Notes: generated from the sequence alone by a model not told the origin. Positions 10,156 through 21,604 are shown, numbered from the stretch's first letter. The stretch is DNA of 64,000 nt from Molossus alvarezi (GCA_037176705.1 CM073887.1:24927501-24991500), one strand, 5' to 3'. Numbers and translations: made by a program.

Positions 10156-11218
10156 GTTTGTACTGGTACAATGTGTTGCAAAGGCAAAAATCACGTCATT
10201 GCATAATCCAGATGCAGTGACTGCACAAGGGGTACACATGGCTGAACTTGCTTTTCAAGGTGATCCCCTCACCCCCATCAAGAACATTGAAAATGTGATA
10301 GTAAACAAGAGTTAATAGGCAAAAAATCCAAACTAACGATCATTTGATGAGGGAAGAGACAATGATGAATGGAGGGTGCTATTAGATAAAATGGGTCTTT
10401 TTTAACCCTGTGAATTTCAGTATACTGACGTGTGTACGTGCACAGAGCCTTTGCTCTTTGTGCACTTAGGAAATGCTTCCCAAAAAACTCTTACAGATTT
10501 ATTCTTGTACAAAAGCTCATTTTCAAGTTATTTAGGAAAAGGAAAAAATTACATGCATAATAGATACGCAGTTTTCATACTTTAACTTTTCAGTTTAGGC
10601 TGATCCCCTATTTGAGGCATTTTAACAGTTAATTAACAGGTCATGAATCATGTTAGGAAACTCAGAAACCCAATGTCCTCTGATTACTTGCTTTCTTTCT
10701 CCAGTAATGGATTATATTCAGGTTTCCATCTGCTTACAAGAGCACTCTGATAGTTGTAAACATAATTAAGAATAAAATCATGATTAATTCAAGAATAAAT
10801 GAGCCCTATATAGTTGGATCATCATGAAAAACAAAACAATATAACAAAATGAAAAATTAAACAAAAACCTAGTTGCTTTACCCAAGCTCGTCTCATTGTC
10901 TCTTAGCTCCATCAAAGATGGGATTGGAAAGCCCAGAGGGAGGCGCACATGGCAGGAGGCAGGCACTGGAGTGATGTCTCAGCCTAACTCCTGAAAACAT
11001 GACCGAAGGGAGCTATGTCTGGCATTAACTTACTCTCCAGAGCTGAAAGTTCTGCATCCCATTATATGGCACGTTACTTTGGCTTGATTGGAAAGGTAAG
11101 ATTCAGATAGGTCAAGTTCTTCCAAATTGACTCTTTCCATTAATTTTTGATGCATTGTACACATTTCTCCCTTCTGATCTTTAAATCCTTGGTTTATTTT
11201 TTCCTTTCTTTTGTAGTC

Positions 11219-11221
<3 letters not shown>

Positions 11222-11259
<38 letters not shown>
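11222..11259. repeat. (CT)n microsatellite
   Basis: About 19 uninterrupted CT units. Confidence 0.97.
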
Positions 11260-11263
<4 letters not shown>

Positions 11264-11714
11264 TTTCCAGGGTCCCTGGTTTCTCTTTCCAAATATTTAA
11301 AATGAGAGTTGGCCTCGATCCACGAGTATCCCCTTTCTAGTCTGGTCCATATGTAGCTTGTAGGAAGAAGGTTGTGTCTTGAGTTTGTGGATTCAGATGA
11401 GAAGCAGAGTCAAGTGGCAGGCCAGAGAAAAATGAAAGGGACTGACGAAACTTGTGCAGCCCAGGCCATGGCTATGGTATTGATTTTGTGGTGCCAGAAG
11501 AACTTGAAGTACTGGAGCAAGGTCATGGATGGATATGTTCAGGAAACTTTGAAAGTAAGTCAATGAAATGCCACCAGATAAAGGCTTCACATGAACACCA
11601 CTCAAAATGTCAGGTTTGATGGGGACCCTCTTGCTCTTTTGCATTTCCCACACTTACACTTCATGTAACTTACCCATTATAAATATATACTTGTAATTAC
11701 ATAATTTATTTTCT

Positions 11715-11825
11715 TTCACTCCCTCATGTAAACTCCATAAGAACAAGGACTACGGTAGGTCCCCCTGGCACTTAGAACAGGGCCAGGCACATAACAGATG
11801 CTCAATAAATACTCGTTGAACAGAT
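11715..11825 (+). repeat. L2-like LINE 3' end
   Basis: AAACTCCATAAGAACAAGGA ... GGCCAGGCACATAACAGATG ... CTCAATAAATACTCGTTGAA is a decayed L2 terminus. Confidence 0.65.
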
Positions 11826-12484
11826 GGGCGCCACCACGTTCCTCAGATCCACTCCCAGGTTGAATAGAAGAGAGAACGTCCTTTGAAAGGCCGAATTCTC
11901 CTCTGCCTCTTCTGAGCCATGCTGTCTAACCCCTGAGCCCGTCTCCGCCGTGTTTAATAGAATTTCTCTAGACGCTCCCAAATAATGATGCATTTGGATG
12001 GACATTTTATGGATGTCTATCTTTCTGTCCTTTTAATGTTGGTTCGTCACCATCCCCTCCCTTCCTCGTCTTCCAATCACACTTCAAATCGTGGGTTAAA
12101 GTGGGGAAGGAACTAATATTTTTGCAATGGTTATTCTTTTTCATTATGAGAGTCTCCGGGAATGGAAAGAACAGTAGAGGCCATGAACCTTAGGGTTACA
12201 GTGTTGCCACATGGCTGCAGCTGAACCGCGGAGAAGGGACAGGAGCAGGACAGTTCTTCGCAGAGCCTGCGGATCTCTGCCTCCCTGCAGGGAACTCAGT
12301 GTAAACATCTGTAAAAGGAGACGTGGGGCTCAGGCAGGAGCCTGGTGCTACAGAGGGGAAACACTTTGAGGCACTTAATAAACAGACACTTCAAACTGTG
12401 GGAAGGCTGGACCTCAGGAGAAAGCAGGTGACCACCCTGAGACAGTTCCCTTCCCAATTCCTTGTAGTAAAAAGACAGAAGACA

Positions 12485-13289
12485 AGTAGGTAGAACAGGA
12501 TGTCAAGTTTATATACAAGAATATAATGTTGATCTGAAATATTTACAATGTTGGTTAAAGCAATATTTTTACAACTTTTTATGGTCAGCTACTATGTATA
12601 TTACAGGTAAGCTACAATGGTTTAATTTGCAAAAATAAGAAAAAATGTTTTAAACAAAGCCTAAAGTACTCAGGTCAATTACACAATGTATCTGGTGTGC
12701 ACTTTATTCGAAGAAACCGCGCTATGATGCTTAATGTGCTTTTCATAAATGGAAGTGCTCTACCTGGAAATGAATACGCGCCAGTTCAGTTCCCAACGGG
12801 GTGGGGCTGAGGGGTGTTGAGATAACAGCCAGCTTTATCTCAACCTGGTTTGAGACCCGCAACAGCTGGGCCACACACACAAATGAAGCTATGTGTATGT
12901 TATGGCAACGTCAGCAGAAATTCAAAATCAGGTGACCAAACAGGAAAAAACATCAGACCCAAGTCACAGCTTTACCTATTCAAAACTAGCTTTAAAGTGA
13001 GCTATTTTAAAACTTCGTAAAAAATATGCATGGTTTTATTACTTTGAATATTTCTACAAGACTTTTTTTTTTTTTTCCTTTATGTGAAAACAGGTATCCA
13101 TTCCTGGGGCCTCCTAGGGCCTTATAGCTCAGGAAATGTTGGGGGTGCAAATGTGCAAAAGGCAGGGGACGCTGCTCCAGGCTGGGGCCAGAGCTGCAGG
13201 GACTGTGCTTGGGACAGAGCTGAGGCCTCGGGCGGACGTGGTGAGCCGAGCCCTGGGGCTGGCCTGTCGGGCGCGAGCCGGCGCCTGAA
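12485..13289 (-). other. SFRP2: SFRP2 3' untranslated region (3' end approximate)
   Basis: About 800 nt follow the stop codon on the minus strand, close to the 3' UTR length I recall for mammalian SFRP2. The segment 12485-12760 is AT-rich with several ATTTA/TATTT-like stretches. The minus strand has a canonical AATAAA at 12717-12712 and a variant TATAAA at 12513-12508; the second is followed by TG/CT-rich sequence and gives the longer end used here. Which one is used cannot be told from sequence. No mobile element interrupts the region. Confidence 0.6.
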
Positions 13290-13594
13290 CTAGCACTGCA
13301 GCTTGCGGATGCTGCGGGAGATGCGCTTGAACTCTCTCTGCCCCTTCTGCCACCGCTTCACCGAGGTGATCACCAGCTCCCCGCCCAGTTTCTGTCCCAT
13401 GACCAGGTAGGGCGCGTTGATGTCATTCATCTCCTCGCAGGTGCACTGCAAGCTGTCTTTGAGCCACAACACCGACTTCTTCAGGTCCCTTTCGGACACC
13501 CCGTTCAGCTTGTAAATGGTCTTGCTCTTGGTCTCCAGGATGATTTTCGTATCTCTGTTGATGTAGGTTATCTCCTTCACCTTTATTTTCAGTG
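13290..13594 (-). CDS. SFRP2: SFRP2 coding exon 3 (NTR domain and stop)
   Basis: Begins after the acceptor CTTAATAG|CACTG, preceded by the short pyrimidine tract CCATCCCCTCTT, and ends at TAG (13292-13290). It codes residues 194-294, including the NTR core (LKIKVKEITYINRDTK), the paired Cys244/Cys246 (LQCTCEEMND) and terminal Cys294. The segment VMGQKLGGELV has Leu263 where I recall Gln in human. No frameshift or internal stop. The length of 305 nt matches the expected last coding exon. Confidence 0.96.
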
Positions 13595-15838
13595 CTATTA
13601 AGAGGGGATGGAATCACTCCAGTTATAATGGGGGAATACAGACTAGGTTGGGAGCCCCTCCTCCCCCCATTCTACTGCATATGGTGTGACCAGGCTTCGG
13701 GGGACAGAAGAGCTTCCTAGAGCTAAGGGGCTGCCAGGGGCTGAGCGAAGGGGGTTGGGAGCTGGGGCAGCAGGTGCTCCATTTCTAAAGCCTCAAAGGG
13801 TTGGCCATGCACTTTGTTTCCAATCAGCCACCCTTTCAAAACTCCCTTTGTGGGACCCAATTAACTCTCCTCTCCCGCCCTGGTGTCTGTGTGCAGGTCG
13901 CATGTGGTTTGTGCTCTGCTCTCCTCAACAAAGGACTTCCCCTATTGGAAACGTCAGCATGAAAAGAAATGCCTGACTCTTAGGTGAAATGTGATCTTCT
14001 GTGGCTGTAAACTTTAAACTCAATTAATTACGTCGGATAGGTTTTTGGACAAACCTGTAAGGAAATTATATCACACAATCATTGTTTTCTAAAGAACAGA
14101 CTACAGGGAAGGAGAGTTGATCTTACAGCTGCATTTGATTTGGTAAAGTAACTAGGAGAAAAATATCCAAGACTCTTTTTAAGAGCACATGTTTAGCTGT
14201 AAAAGTGTTTTTCTGAAGACCTCATCCTCATATGCTATCATTTGCCTGTCCAAGGCCAGGGCGTTTACAGATCATATAGTACTGTTTCCAAAATGGATAT
14301 TAGACTCATTAGAACGCTAAGACTGAGAGTAAGTGGTTTACATAAAAGACACATTTTATAGTCATAAACAGCATGCTTTGGGAAAGAAAACCCTGCAAAC
14401 ATACATGCTGGAATTACATTTCAAGAATCCATGAAGGCAGAGAAAGGATAGAATGTGAAGTTTGGAAGAAATCATCCAGTTAAAAATCTCTTGTTGGCAC
14501 ATGAAGAATCTGGAATCCAGAGAAATGTGGTGACTTACACAAGGTTACCCTGTTAGGTAGCGTCTTGGCTGAGGTTAGCTCTCAGAACCCTGGTTCCCAA
14601 CCCCCCTGTAACACCAATGTGGCCTCATAAGGCAACTTCCCATTTCTTGTCCTGGTTGGAGCATTAACTCACCCAACTGTAAAGTATCCTAAGACCCCTG
14701 GTGCCACTGACATTGTTCTGTACAGGTATGTACAAGTCTAGCTTCCTGACCTGGATGCAGTTTAAGTCACTGTTAAAATTAGTAATAGAGGAAGAGTTTT
14801 GTGTGTATGTGAGTATAGCTGCTTCTGGCGGCCTTTTTCTTTCTATCTCAGAAAGGGAATTTGGCTAAGACTGACTTTTCTAGTCAACTGGGAAATGAGC
14901 AAAGCTCGGCCGGGTAAATCAAGGATACGGTGACTTCGCCAACCATTACTGCCTGACACGCGTCTGAACCGGACCGAGTTCTCGGGGTTTATGAGACTTA
15001 ATTCATAGAATAAGTCACATGTTCCTGTGGCCTCTGTGTACGGTGTGGGGGTGGGGACAACATATGGTGAGAGAAGTGCTTCTGTGTTGCCTGGGAGTCT
15101 CGTTTATAGCACAGATAGAGCATGTGTGAGATCTCACCTGGTCAAATTAAACATTCTTGAGCTCCAAGCATCCAAAAAAAAAAGTCATCACTTTTAACCA
15201 GAGGGAAGATTTAGTACACATACTTCTCTAGCTTTAAAATAACCAACTTTGCAAAAGATTATCATGGGGAAATGTCAGGCCCGTCCTCCCTAGATTTTTA
15301 GCTGGGACCAAATATAGGGAATCCAAGCCCCAGAGTAACGTTCCCTAGCCCGGAAGATGAGAACAGGGATGCAGGATGCGGCAGTCAGAGGTGCTGATAC
15401 CATCCGACCCAACAACAGGTTGTATACACGAGCAGGTGGTGTGGGCCTTTGTTTCTTCCCCAGCACTTTTACCACTGAACTAAAGAGGTGTTCTTCATTT
15501 TCCGTGTACTTCAGGTGTGCAGTGGGGAAAGAGTGTGATGTGGAAGAGATCAGATTCCTACCCTCGTTCCTTCTACCCTTCCATGACTTCCTCGAAGTAC
15601 AGAGGCCACGGGGAATATTGCTTCTACCCCAGGGGTGCAGGATGTCCTTGCTACAACCCAGGTTCATTAGCCCTTTCGGGACAAAAATGAATGTGGGGAA
15701 ACAGAAAGCGAAGCTGGTGAGGTATCTACATGTATGCTACTTTCAATGTGATGTCTTCTAAGTTGTTTTGAAAGGCTTTCCCCTCTAAGGAGAGAGAATG
15801 CTAGCTCTCTCTCTCTCTCTCTCTAAGGAGAGAGAATG

Positions 15839-15871
<33 letters not shown>

Positions 15872-18800
15872 TTTTTGGAACCATTCTTGACAGAGCATCC
15901 TTAGGAAGGTCTTCTGTATGGTAAGTCACAAAGCAGGCAGTTAATGTGTGTGTGTGTACACATGTCTCCTAAATGAACTGTTTTGGAGCCCCATAATATA
16001 ACCACCATTTTCATGGAAGTCAGGAGAGAGATCTGGATTAAATCTAGTGCAAAGGACATAAGCTGCCAGAAGAAGATATGTTATGAAAATTTTAATATAT
16101 ATTTTATTAAAATTCTACTTTTCTCTCTTGCCCTTAATCCTATCTGGTAGCACGGAAGCAAGGCCCTGAAGGTCTGGGATCGCGGCCACCCACTTGGCCT
16201 TGAGAGGTGTATATAACTGAATATAGACATATGGACAGCTGTTATCCCATTTGTGGCTCTTGCTGAGGGAAAGGACTGTTTGGGACAGAGATGCCTCCTT
16301 TCTTTGTCCCTTTCTTGGCATGTGATGCTTCTCCTAAAGCTATGGCACTGGTTGTTCTGGGACCAGCTCAGGGTAACCCCAGGACACTGCCTGGAAGAGA
16401 CCTGGGGTTGTGAGGAGCAGTGTTAGGATTATTCTCAGAGTTTCAGGGACCTGAGCAGACCTGAAATTTCTGGGAGGGCGTTCCTCAACAGAGGGAGCTG
16501 GAGTGATTTCTCTCAGTCTCAAATACTTTATTGAGGACACAGAATTAGTAACATAGATCTGTTGGAGTCTACTAGTGTTTGATAGAGCAGAGATCATATC
16601 TGTTTAAGGGTAAGGTCAGCCTTCTGCATGAATGAATGCTTCTAAGGGGTACTGACCACTTGACCACACCAAGAGGTGCCTGCTTTTGGAGTGGGATGAA
16701 GGCCAGAACGCCCCAGGAATCTGAGCGAAGTTCTTGGCCAGTCCCAACGTTGAATTTGGCACTGATTCTGTGTCCAGCTGGGCTCCTCCCTCACCTTGGA
16801 GGCCTCAGGACAGCCGATAAGGTGCAGACAGAGTCCTGTGTGGATAGTCTCCAACCTGCTTTCCTCTTACAATATTCTCTTAAGGGTAGTGACTTACACT
16901 CTCTGGAACCTGAGTAACATATCACACGTTATTTATTGTCCCCAAGCACCATGTCATCATGGAGCTTTCATGTACTCTGCCAAGTAAATTCCTAAACTTT
17001 ATTTCTTCTTTTTAAAATTAAGGAATCCCTCCCCCGATTATTAACCAGCATCTTAGATATATTCACTAATGATTATAAATAAAGTAAGAATAGCTTAGTT
17101 TGGCACTGGACTGAATTTTTACTTGTGGCCAACTTAATACCTTCAATGTGTTTTGCTGGGGCTCATGTTTACATGTTTCCATCCCTGGTGCACATGTCAA
17201 GTGTCAGAAAGATAACATGGCCCAGGATTAGGCTTGTTGGCAAGAAAAAGCCAAAGTGAAATGAAAAATATGCCATTGAAAATTAATAATTTGAATAATT
17301 CTCATTATTTGATTATTGCTTAACAGAACAATGAATCTCATCTAAAAAGATACAACTCAATATAAGGTAGTTACATAGAGAGGGGACTAGGACAGAGCAA
17401 GTTAGATGATGTTTGGAAAGGTGAATGGTGATGGTGTCTTACTCAGGCTTTATCTAGCAACATCTTCATGATTCGCACCTTTAAGTTTTACTGGTATAGA
17501 AAACTTCTGAAATGTGAAATCTTTTGTTGTTGGTGGTGTATTACTTACCAAAATCATTTTTGCAAAGAGTTTCCATTATGTCGTTGTCATCCTCATTTTT
17601 ATTTTTGCAGGCTTCACAGACCTTTGGAGCTAGAAAGGTGAAAAATGAGTAAGTTTGCTGAAAAGGGAACAGCAGGTGGCGTTTGTGAACAACTCAAAGG
17701 GGCTCACCCAGGCAAGAGTTGCAATTGTCCTAGAAGACCCCAGCTTCTGCCTCCTTTATAAAGGAAGGGCCAGTCATTCCTATGGTTGCCTCCCATTTTT
17801 GATGGACAAAAATGCTCATATGCTGTGTTTAATAAATGATGACTCCCCCCCCCCCCCCCCGCCAAAAAAAAGGGCGTCCAGAGCAGGTGTAGCTACAGTT
17901 AACTGGGACAGGTTTTGGCTTTCTAGTTCTTCCTCCTCATGTCTGGAACAAACTCAGTCTCTGAAACAGTTGTTCCAAAGCCTCTCTGAGGAGAAAGCAC
18001 CAGCAGACTCTTGAGATTTGGGAGGATTTGGGAGAACATAACCACAAACGACTGCCAAAAGACTTTCTCGGCTGTAGGACACCAGCGCAGCTGGGTCTCT
18101 GCAGGGCTCCTTAGCAGAGCTGTGTCTCAGGAGAGGCCTTTCAAGCAAGATATTTCCTAATCTGCACAGGGAAAGCTGGCTAGCGGTGTAAGGGCCACAT
18201 AGGGGCTCTTTCCCACCTTAGAAGCACCTTGGTAAGCATCACAGCCTGCTCTAAATGGTTCTGTATCACCGTGAGCTTTCTCCAAGTTTGTGCTTGAGGT
18301 GAGCTACATTTATTTCATTTTTATCTTTGTCCCTGGTACAGATTCTTCTTGCCCCTCTTTGTTTGTTTCAAATTTTCAAAAACAAACAAAAGAAAATCCA
18401 GCCAACCAAACCAACCAAATAAACAAACAAAAAACAAAGCTTTTCCTGAAGTTTACCAAAATTGAAGCCAATTGTCTCTGGGGTCTGACCCAGACTAGGA
18501 CTGAGCACTAGCACAATGATCAGAGCCTACTGAGGGCTCCTCCAAAACAGTCTGATTTCTTGGGAAAAGGAAGAAAAGAAAGAACATTCCCTTTCTCCAA
18601 CTTATAAATGTTCTGTCTATAAAATTCAGGTGAAACTTGATTTTCATTCATATGAAATGAAATTTTCACAGAAAAAAACTTTCTGGGATTCATGACCGGA
18701 GAGGCATTTAACACAGAAACATGGCAGCACATATTTTGAAGACCATAAGCTTTTATTTTGAAAGGAGAAAGTGGCTTTTGGGAGAAAGGTAGTATATAAC

Positions 18801-20479
18801 GTTGGTGCTGATAGTGGAAAGAAATAAAAACAAAAGCAGCACACATAAAACTGCCCTTAACTCCCCTCACTCAAACAAAATGAAACATTTCCAATTAGGA
18901 GCTCTAGGAATGTATATAAAATGTTACTAACCTGTATTGGTTGGTCTGTGGTGTATGTTGGACAAATGTTTGAAATATGCCAAACATTTGCAATAAATTA
19001 GAAATCTAACCAATAAGATGATTGCACACTCATGGTGCCTGCCAGGAAAGACTGCTAAGCAACTTTGCATTTTCTTTAACTAATGATGGCTGTAGGAAAA
19101 CAATTAGAGATTGAAAGGGAGATGCTGCTGGAGCCCTGAAAGGGATTAGGAAGCCCCCTTTCCATCCCAGGGGGACCTAAATCAGCTCAGACACATTGTA
19201 TATGTTTTGCTTTCAGGAAGAATATCAAGAGCCCATGAGGTTTTCATTGCTTTGATGGTTTTTGCACAGGAACTCCCCCTCTGTTTTATAAAAACTTGGG
19301 AAACTGTTTTTTTTGCATGGTTTTCTCCAGTTAATTAAAACCACTCCTAAGATAAAAGCTGACTTGTGATAGAAAATGATTCCTGGAGATTCTCTTTATG
19401 CCCTCCCCCTTAGACACCTGAGCAGTTCCAACTAATGCTCAGTTTTCAACACGATCGGAGCCAGTCCAGCTTGTACTTCCCAAACCTAAATCGGCAAAGA
19501 ACAAGTACCTTAAAAGACTGTCTGTTTTGTGGATTTGGGCTGTCCTGACTGTACATAAATGTTCCTGTGCCTAGAATCCTGGCCAGTCGTGAGAATGTGC
19601 TGCAAGAGGCTGAACAAGAAGCCTCTGGCCAGATGCGCACCAACTCCTCCACACAGGACTCTCAACATTTACCCCCGACCCAGCAAAAATAATTGCATAT
19701 CTTAAGGAAAAGATGCTTTTCAGTTATTCATTTTCTTTCTTTCTTTTTTTAAAAACTGTGCTCGGGAAGGGGATGAGAGGCTTGGGTATGTGTTGTGTGT
19801 GTATGTGTATTTCAGATTTTTTCACGATGACACGCCAAGGCAAGGAGAGCACGGATTCCACCAGGACTGGCACCCCAACAGGGACGCATCATGATGAGGG
19901 GTGGGGACCTCAGGATTCCCTTCCTCCCCCGGAAAGTCTTAGCAGAGCTCGGGGAGGGGGGAATAAAGAGGAAGGCTTACCTTCTTCGGTGGCCGGCAGG
20001 AGGTGGTCGCTGCTTGCGAGGGGGATGCAGAGGTCGTTGTCCTGGGGGAAACGGTCACACTCGAGCATGTCGGGCCAGGGGAAGCCAAAGGCAGACATGA
20101 CCGGAGCGCAGCGGTCCTTTACCTGTACACAGAGGGAGTGGCACGGTTGGATGATTTCGTCCAGGTCATCGAGACACACTGGGGCGAAGAGCGAGCACAG
20201 GAACTTCTTGGTGTCCGGGTGGCACTGCTTCATAACCAGCGGGATCCAGGCGCCCGCCTGTTCCAGCACCTCCTTCATGGTCTCGTGGCCCAGCAGGTTG
20301 GGCAGCCGCATGTTCTGGTACTCTATGCCGTGGCACAGCTGCAGGTTGGCCGGGATGGGCTTGCAATTGCTGCGCTTGTAGGAGAAGTCGGGCTGGCCGA
20401 AGAACAGCCCGCGCGCCGAGCCCAGGCAGCAGTGCGAGGCGAGGACCAGCAGCAGCAGCGAGCCGGGGCCCTGCGGCAT
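13290..20479 (-). CDS. SFRP2: Secreted frizzled-related protein 2, three coding exons (join 20479-19981, 17629-17549, 13594-13290)
   Basis: Encodes a secreted Wnt-pathway modulator; family members bind Wnt or Frizzled through an N-terminal frizzled cysteine-rich domain (CRD) and carry a C-terminal netrin-like (NTR) domain. The joined frame is 499+81+305 = 885 nt: 294 residues plus TAG. Residues 1-24 are a hydrophobic signal peptide with a Leu run. The CRD holds all ten cysteines at 39, 49, 86, 95, 102, 113, 117, 124, 141 and 151. The NTR domain has six, at 171, 174, 189, 244, 246 and the C-terminal residue 294. The basic tail (KRWQKGQREFKRISRSIRK) suits matrix or heparin binding. Both introns are phase 1 with GT/AG ends. 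The ATG sits in a good CCACCATG context and is the first in the leader. Compared with the human protein as I remember it, one Leu is missing just after the signal peptide. Identity is secure; nothing suggests a pseudogene. Confidence 0.97.
13595..17548 (-). other. SFRP2: SFRP2 intron 2
   Basis: A 3954-bp phase-1 intron. It contains a compound CT/CA microsatellite with a duplicated 20-nt spacer (15783-15870) but no SINE or L1 that I can recognise, unlike both flanks of the gene. The open stretch at 15357-15761 (plus) shows no known domain and is treated as chance. Confidence 0.85.
15783..15870. repeat. Compound CT/CA microsatellite with duplicated 20-nt spacer
   Basis: The 20-mer CTCTAAGGAGAGAGAATGCT occurs at 15783-15802 and 15821-15840 (offset 38 bp), each followed by a CT tract; the second CT tract runs into (CA)n to 15870. 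Located in SFRP2 intron 2. Confidence 0.95.
17549..17629 (-). CDS. SFRP2: SFRP2 coding exon 2 (start of NTR domain)
   Basis: An 81-nt exon between the acceptor TTTCTAG|CTCC and the donor TTTTG|GTAAGT. Too short for ORF finding, it was located by its protein: it completes Ala167 and codes PKVCEACKNKN...DIMETLCKNDF through residue 193. It contributes NTR cysteines 171, 174 and 189. The acidic run reads NEDDND, against NDDDND as I recall for human, a conservative Asp-to-Glu change. Both flanking introns are phase 1, so skipping it would keep the reading frame but remove three NTR cysteines. Confidence 0.95.
17630..19980 (-). other. SFRP2: SFRP2 intron 1
   Basis: A 2351-bp phase-1 intron. It holds a 16-C homopolymer followed by an A-run (17845-17875) near its 3' end and an A-rich AAAC/AACC simple stretch at 18370-18440. 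I see no SINE or L1 insertion and no further coding exon. Parts near 19040-19340 are free of recognisable repeats and could be conserved non-coding sequence. Confidence 0.85.
19981..20479 (-). CDS. SFRP2: SFRP2 coding exon 1 (signal peptide and entire frizzled CRD)
   Basis: Runs from ATG (20479-20477) to the donor GAAG|GTAAGCC, with GT at 19980-19979. It codes residues 1-166 and the first base of codon 167. One exon carries the signal peptide and all ten CRD cysteines, the layout known for SFRP1/2/5. After the signal peptide the sequence reads RGLFFGQPDF, where I recall RGLFLFGQPDF in human and mouse; the exon is 499 nt instead of 502, so this is a clean one-codon loss. Other differences from the remembered human sequence are Pro2 for Leu and Ile109 for Thr. 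The exon lies inside a CpG-rich island, which also creates long but meaningless open frames on the opposite strand. Confidence 0.96.
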
Positions 20480-20740
20480 GGTGGGCGCGCGACCCCAGGG
20501 GGCGGAAGGAGCCGAGCCGGGGAAGCGCGAGGCGGCCGGGGCCGGAGCTCGTCCCGGGCCCGCTCGCTTGCTCGCTTGGCGCGGCTCGGGGGCCTGGAAA
20601 GTGGGCGGCGGGGCGGCGGGAGCGCCGAGAGGCCAGGCGCGGGTAGCACTGCGCGGGCGAGGAGCTCTCCACTCGGCTTCGTGCTGCAAGTCCGCGCGCA
20701 GCTCCGGGAGGCTCCGACCCGGGGAGCAGTGTGAGCCGAC
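20480..20740 (-). other. SFRP2: SFRP2 5' untranslated leader
   Basis: About 260 nt of GC-rich leader between the probable start site (GGCTCAC near 20740-20731) and the initiator ATG. The segment CTCCCCGGGTCGGAGCC matches the start of the human SFRP2 mRNA as I remember it, which fixes the TSS to within tens of bases. I see no ATG in the leader, so scanning ribosomes should reach the annotated start unimpeded. CpG density is high throughout. Confidence 0.7.
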
Positions 20741-20960
20741 GCTGGGGCCCCGCCAGAGTTTTCTTGGCCTTTTTAATGCAAATCTGGAGGTGGGGGGGAG
20801 CAAGGGAGGAGCCAGTGGAGAGTAATCTGAGGAGGGTTGGTCACTACTCACTTGGTCTGGTTTTCCTTTGAGAATGCCCCTCATGCGCTCCCTGGAAGGA
20901 AATTCTGGCTGCCACCCCCCCCCCCCCCCCCAGCTACCTTTACGTGCTGCCGAGCGTGCG
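20741..20960 (-). promoter_or_regulatory. SFRP2: SFRP2 core promoter with TATA-like box overlapping an octamer
   Basis: On the minus strand ATTTGCATTAAAAAGG reads through 20783-20768. It contains an octamer (ATGCAAAT on the plus strand, 20776-20783) overlapped by ATTAAAAA (20777-20770), 30-37 bp upstream of the inferred start, a normal TATA distance. Further upstream, at 20915-20931, is a run of 17 C on the plus strand, that is 17 G on the sense strand. Octamer sites bind POU factors; whether one acts here is inference. Confidence 0.55.
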
Positions 20961-21572
20961 CTCTTAGATTGTTTTAAACAACAAACAAATAGACCAGCCT
21001 GGCAGCTGCGCCCCAACAGTGAGCGTGTGGGCGCGCGTGTTGCGAGAGATAGTGGGATCCCGGGGACGCGATGGGCCGCCTTGCCGCCCGGTCCCAGCGG
21101 GAACACACTCCGCCCCCCGAGAGTTCCCGGCCAGGGTTTGTTTGACCCCATCCTGAAGTTTCTGTTCTGGCCCCGGCTGCGCGGTGGAACTGCATCCCCT
21201 GGCGCCAGCCAGCAGTCATCGGGATCTTTGTGCCTTCGGCTTGCACCTGGGACCTGCCCGCCCCAGGCCGCCTAGGCGAGCTTGGTTTCCTCTCTAATCT
21301 CCAGCCAGTTATCAACCTGGCCCACCCCGTACGGTGCGTTACCCGCTGCCCTTTTAAAAATCAGAATTATCAATAAAGTCGTAGGAGCAAAACTTTGACA
21401 TAGAAAAGAAAGTGTTGGGGTTGTTATTTTGTTGGAGTGTCTAGATTGTGCTGTTGTGGAAACGCCTCTGCAGAGTCTCCCCTGAATTACACTCAGCTGC
21501 CCACCATTTCCCGGTTTGGGAGAAGACCTGCCCTCCCTCCTTAAGTGAATGGGATGACTCAAGCCAGACCCT

Positions 21573-21604
21573 AACACACACACACACACACCCACACACC
21601 CACC

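Larger units (their letters stand above)
9891..12484. other. Intergenic region downstream of SFRP2
   Basis: No gene found. It contains two old L2-like 3' ends (10005-10155 and 11715-11825) and a CT microsatellite (11222-11259). The short open frames lack domains, splice context or length. Confidence 0.7.
19950..20780. promoter_or_regulatory. SFRP2: CpG island over SFRP2 exon 1 and promoter
   Basis: Dense CG dinucleotides across the first exon, leader and core promoter (for example 20480-20720), contrasting with the AT-rich introns. SFRP2 is known for promoter methylation in mammalian tumours, so a CpG-island promoter is expected. Boundaries are by eye. Confidence 0.75.

Noticed and set aside
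15357..15761. 134-codon plus-strand frame with an opposing 125-codon frame
   Set aside because: Located in SFRP2 intron 2 with no family features; treated as chance.
20003..20734. 243-codon open frame on the plus strand, opposite SFRP2 exon 1
   Set aside because: It mirrors a GC-rich coding exon and leader, has no family features, and is explained by lack of stop codons in CpG-rich DNA.
19910..21151. 413-codon minus-strand frame extending SFRP2 exon 1 upstream and downstream
   Set aside because: The N-terminal extension is leader and promoter sequence; the signal peptide begins at the internal ATG at 20479 and the frame passes the splice donor at 19980.
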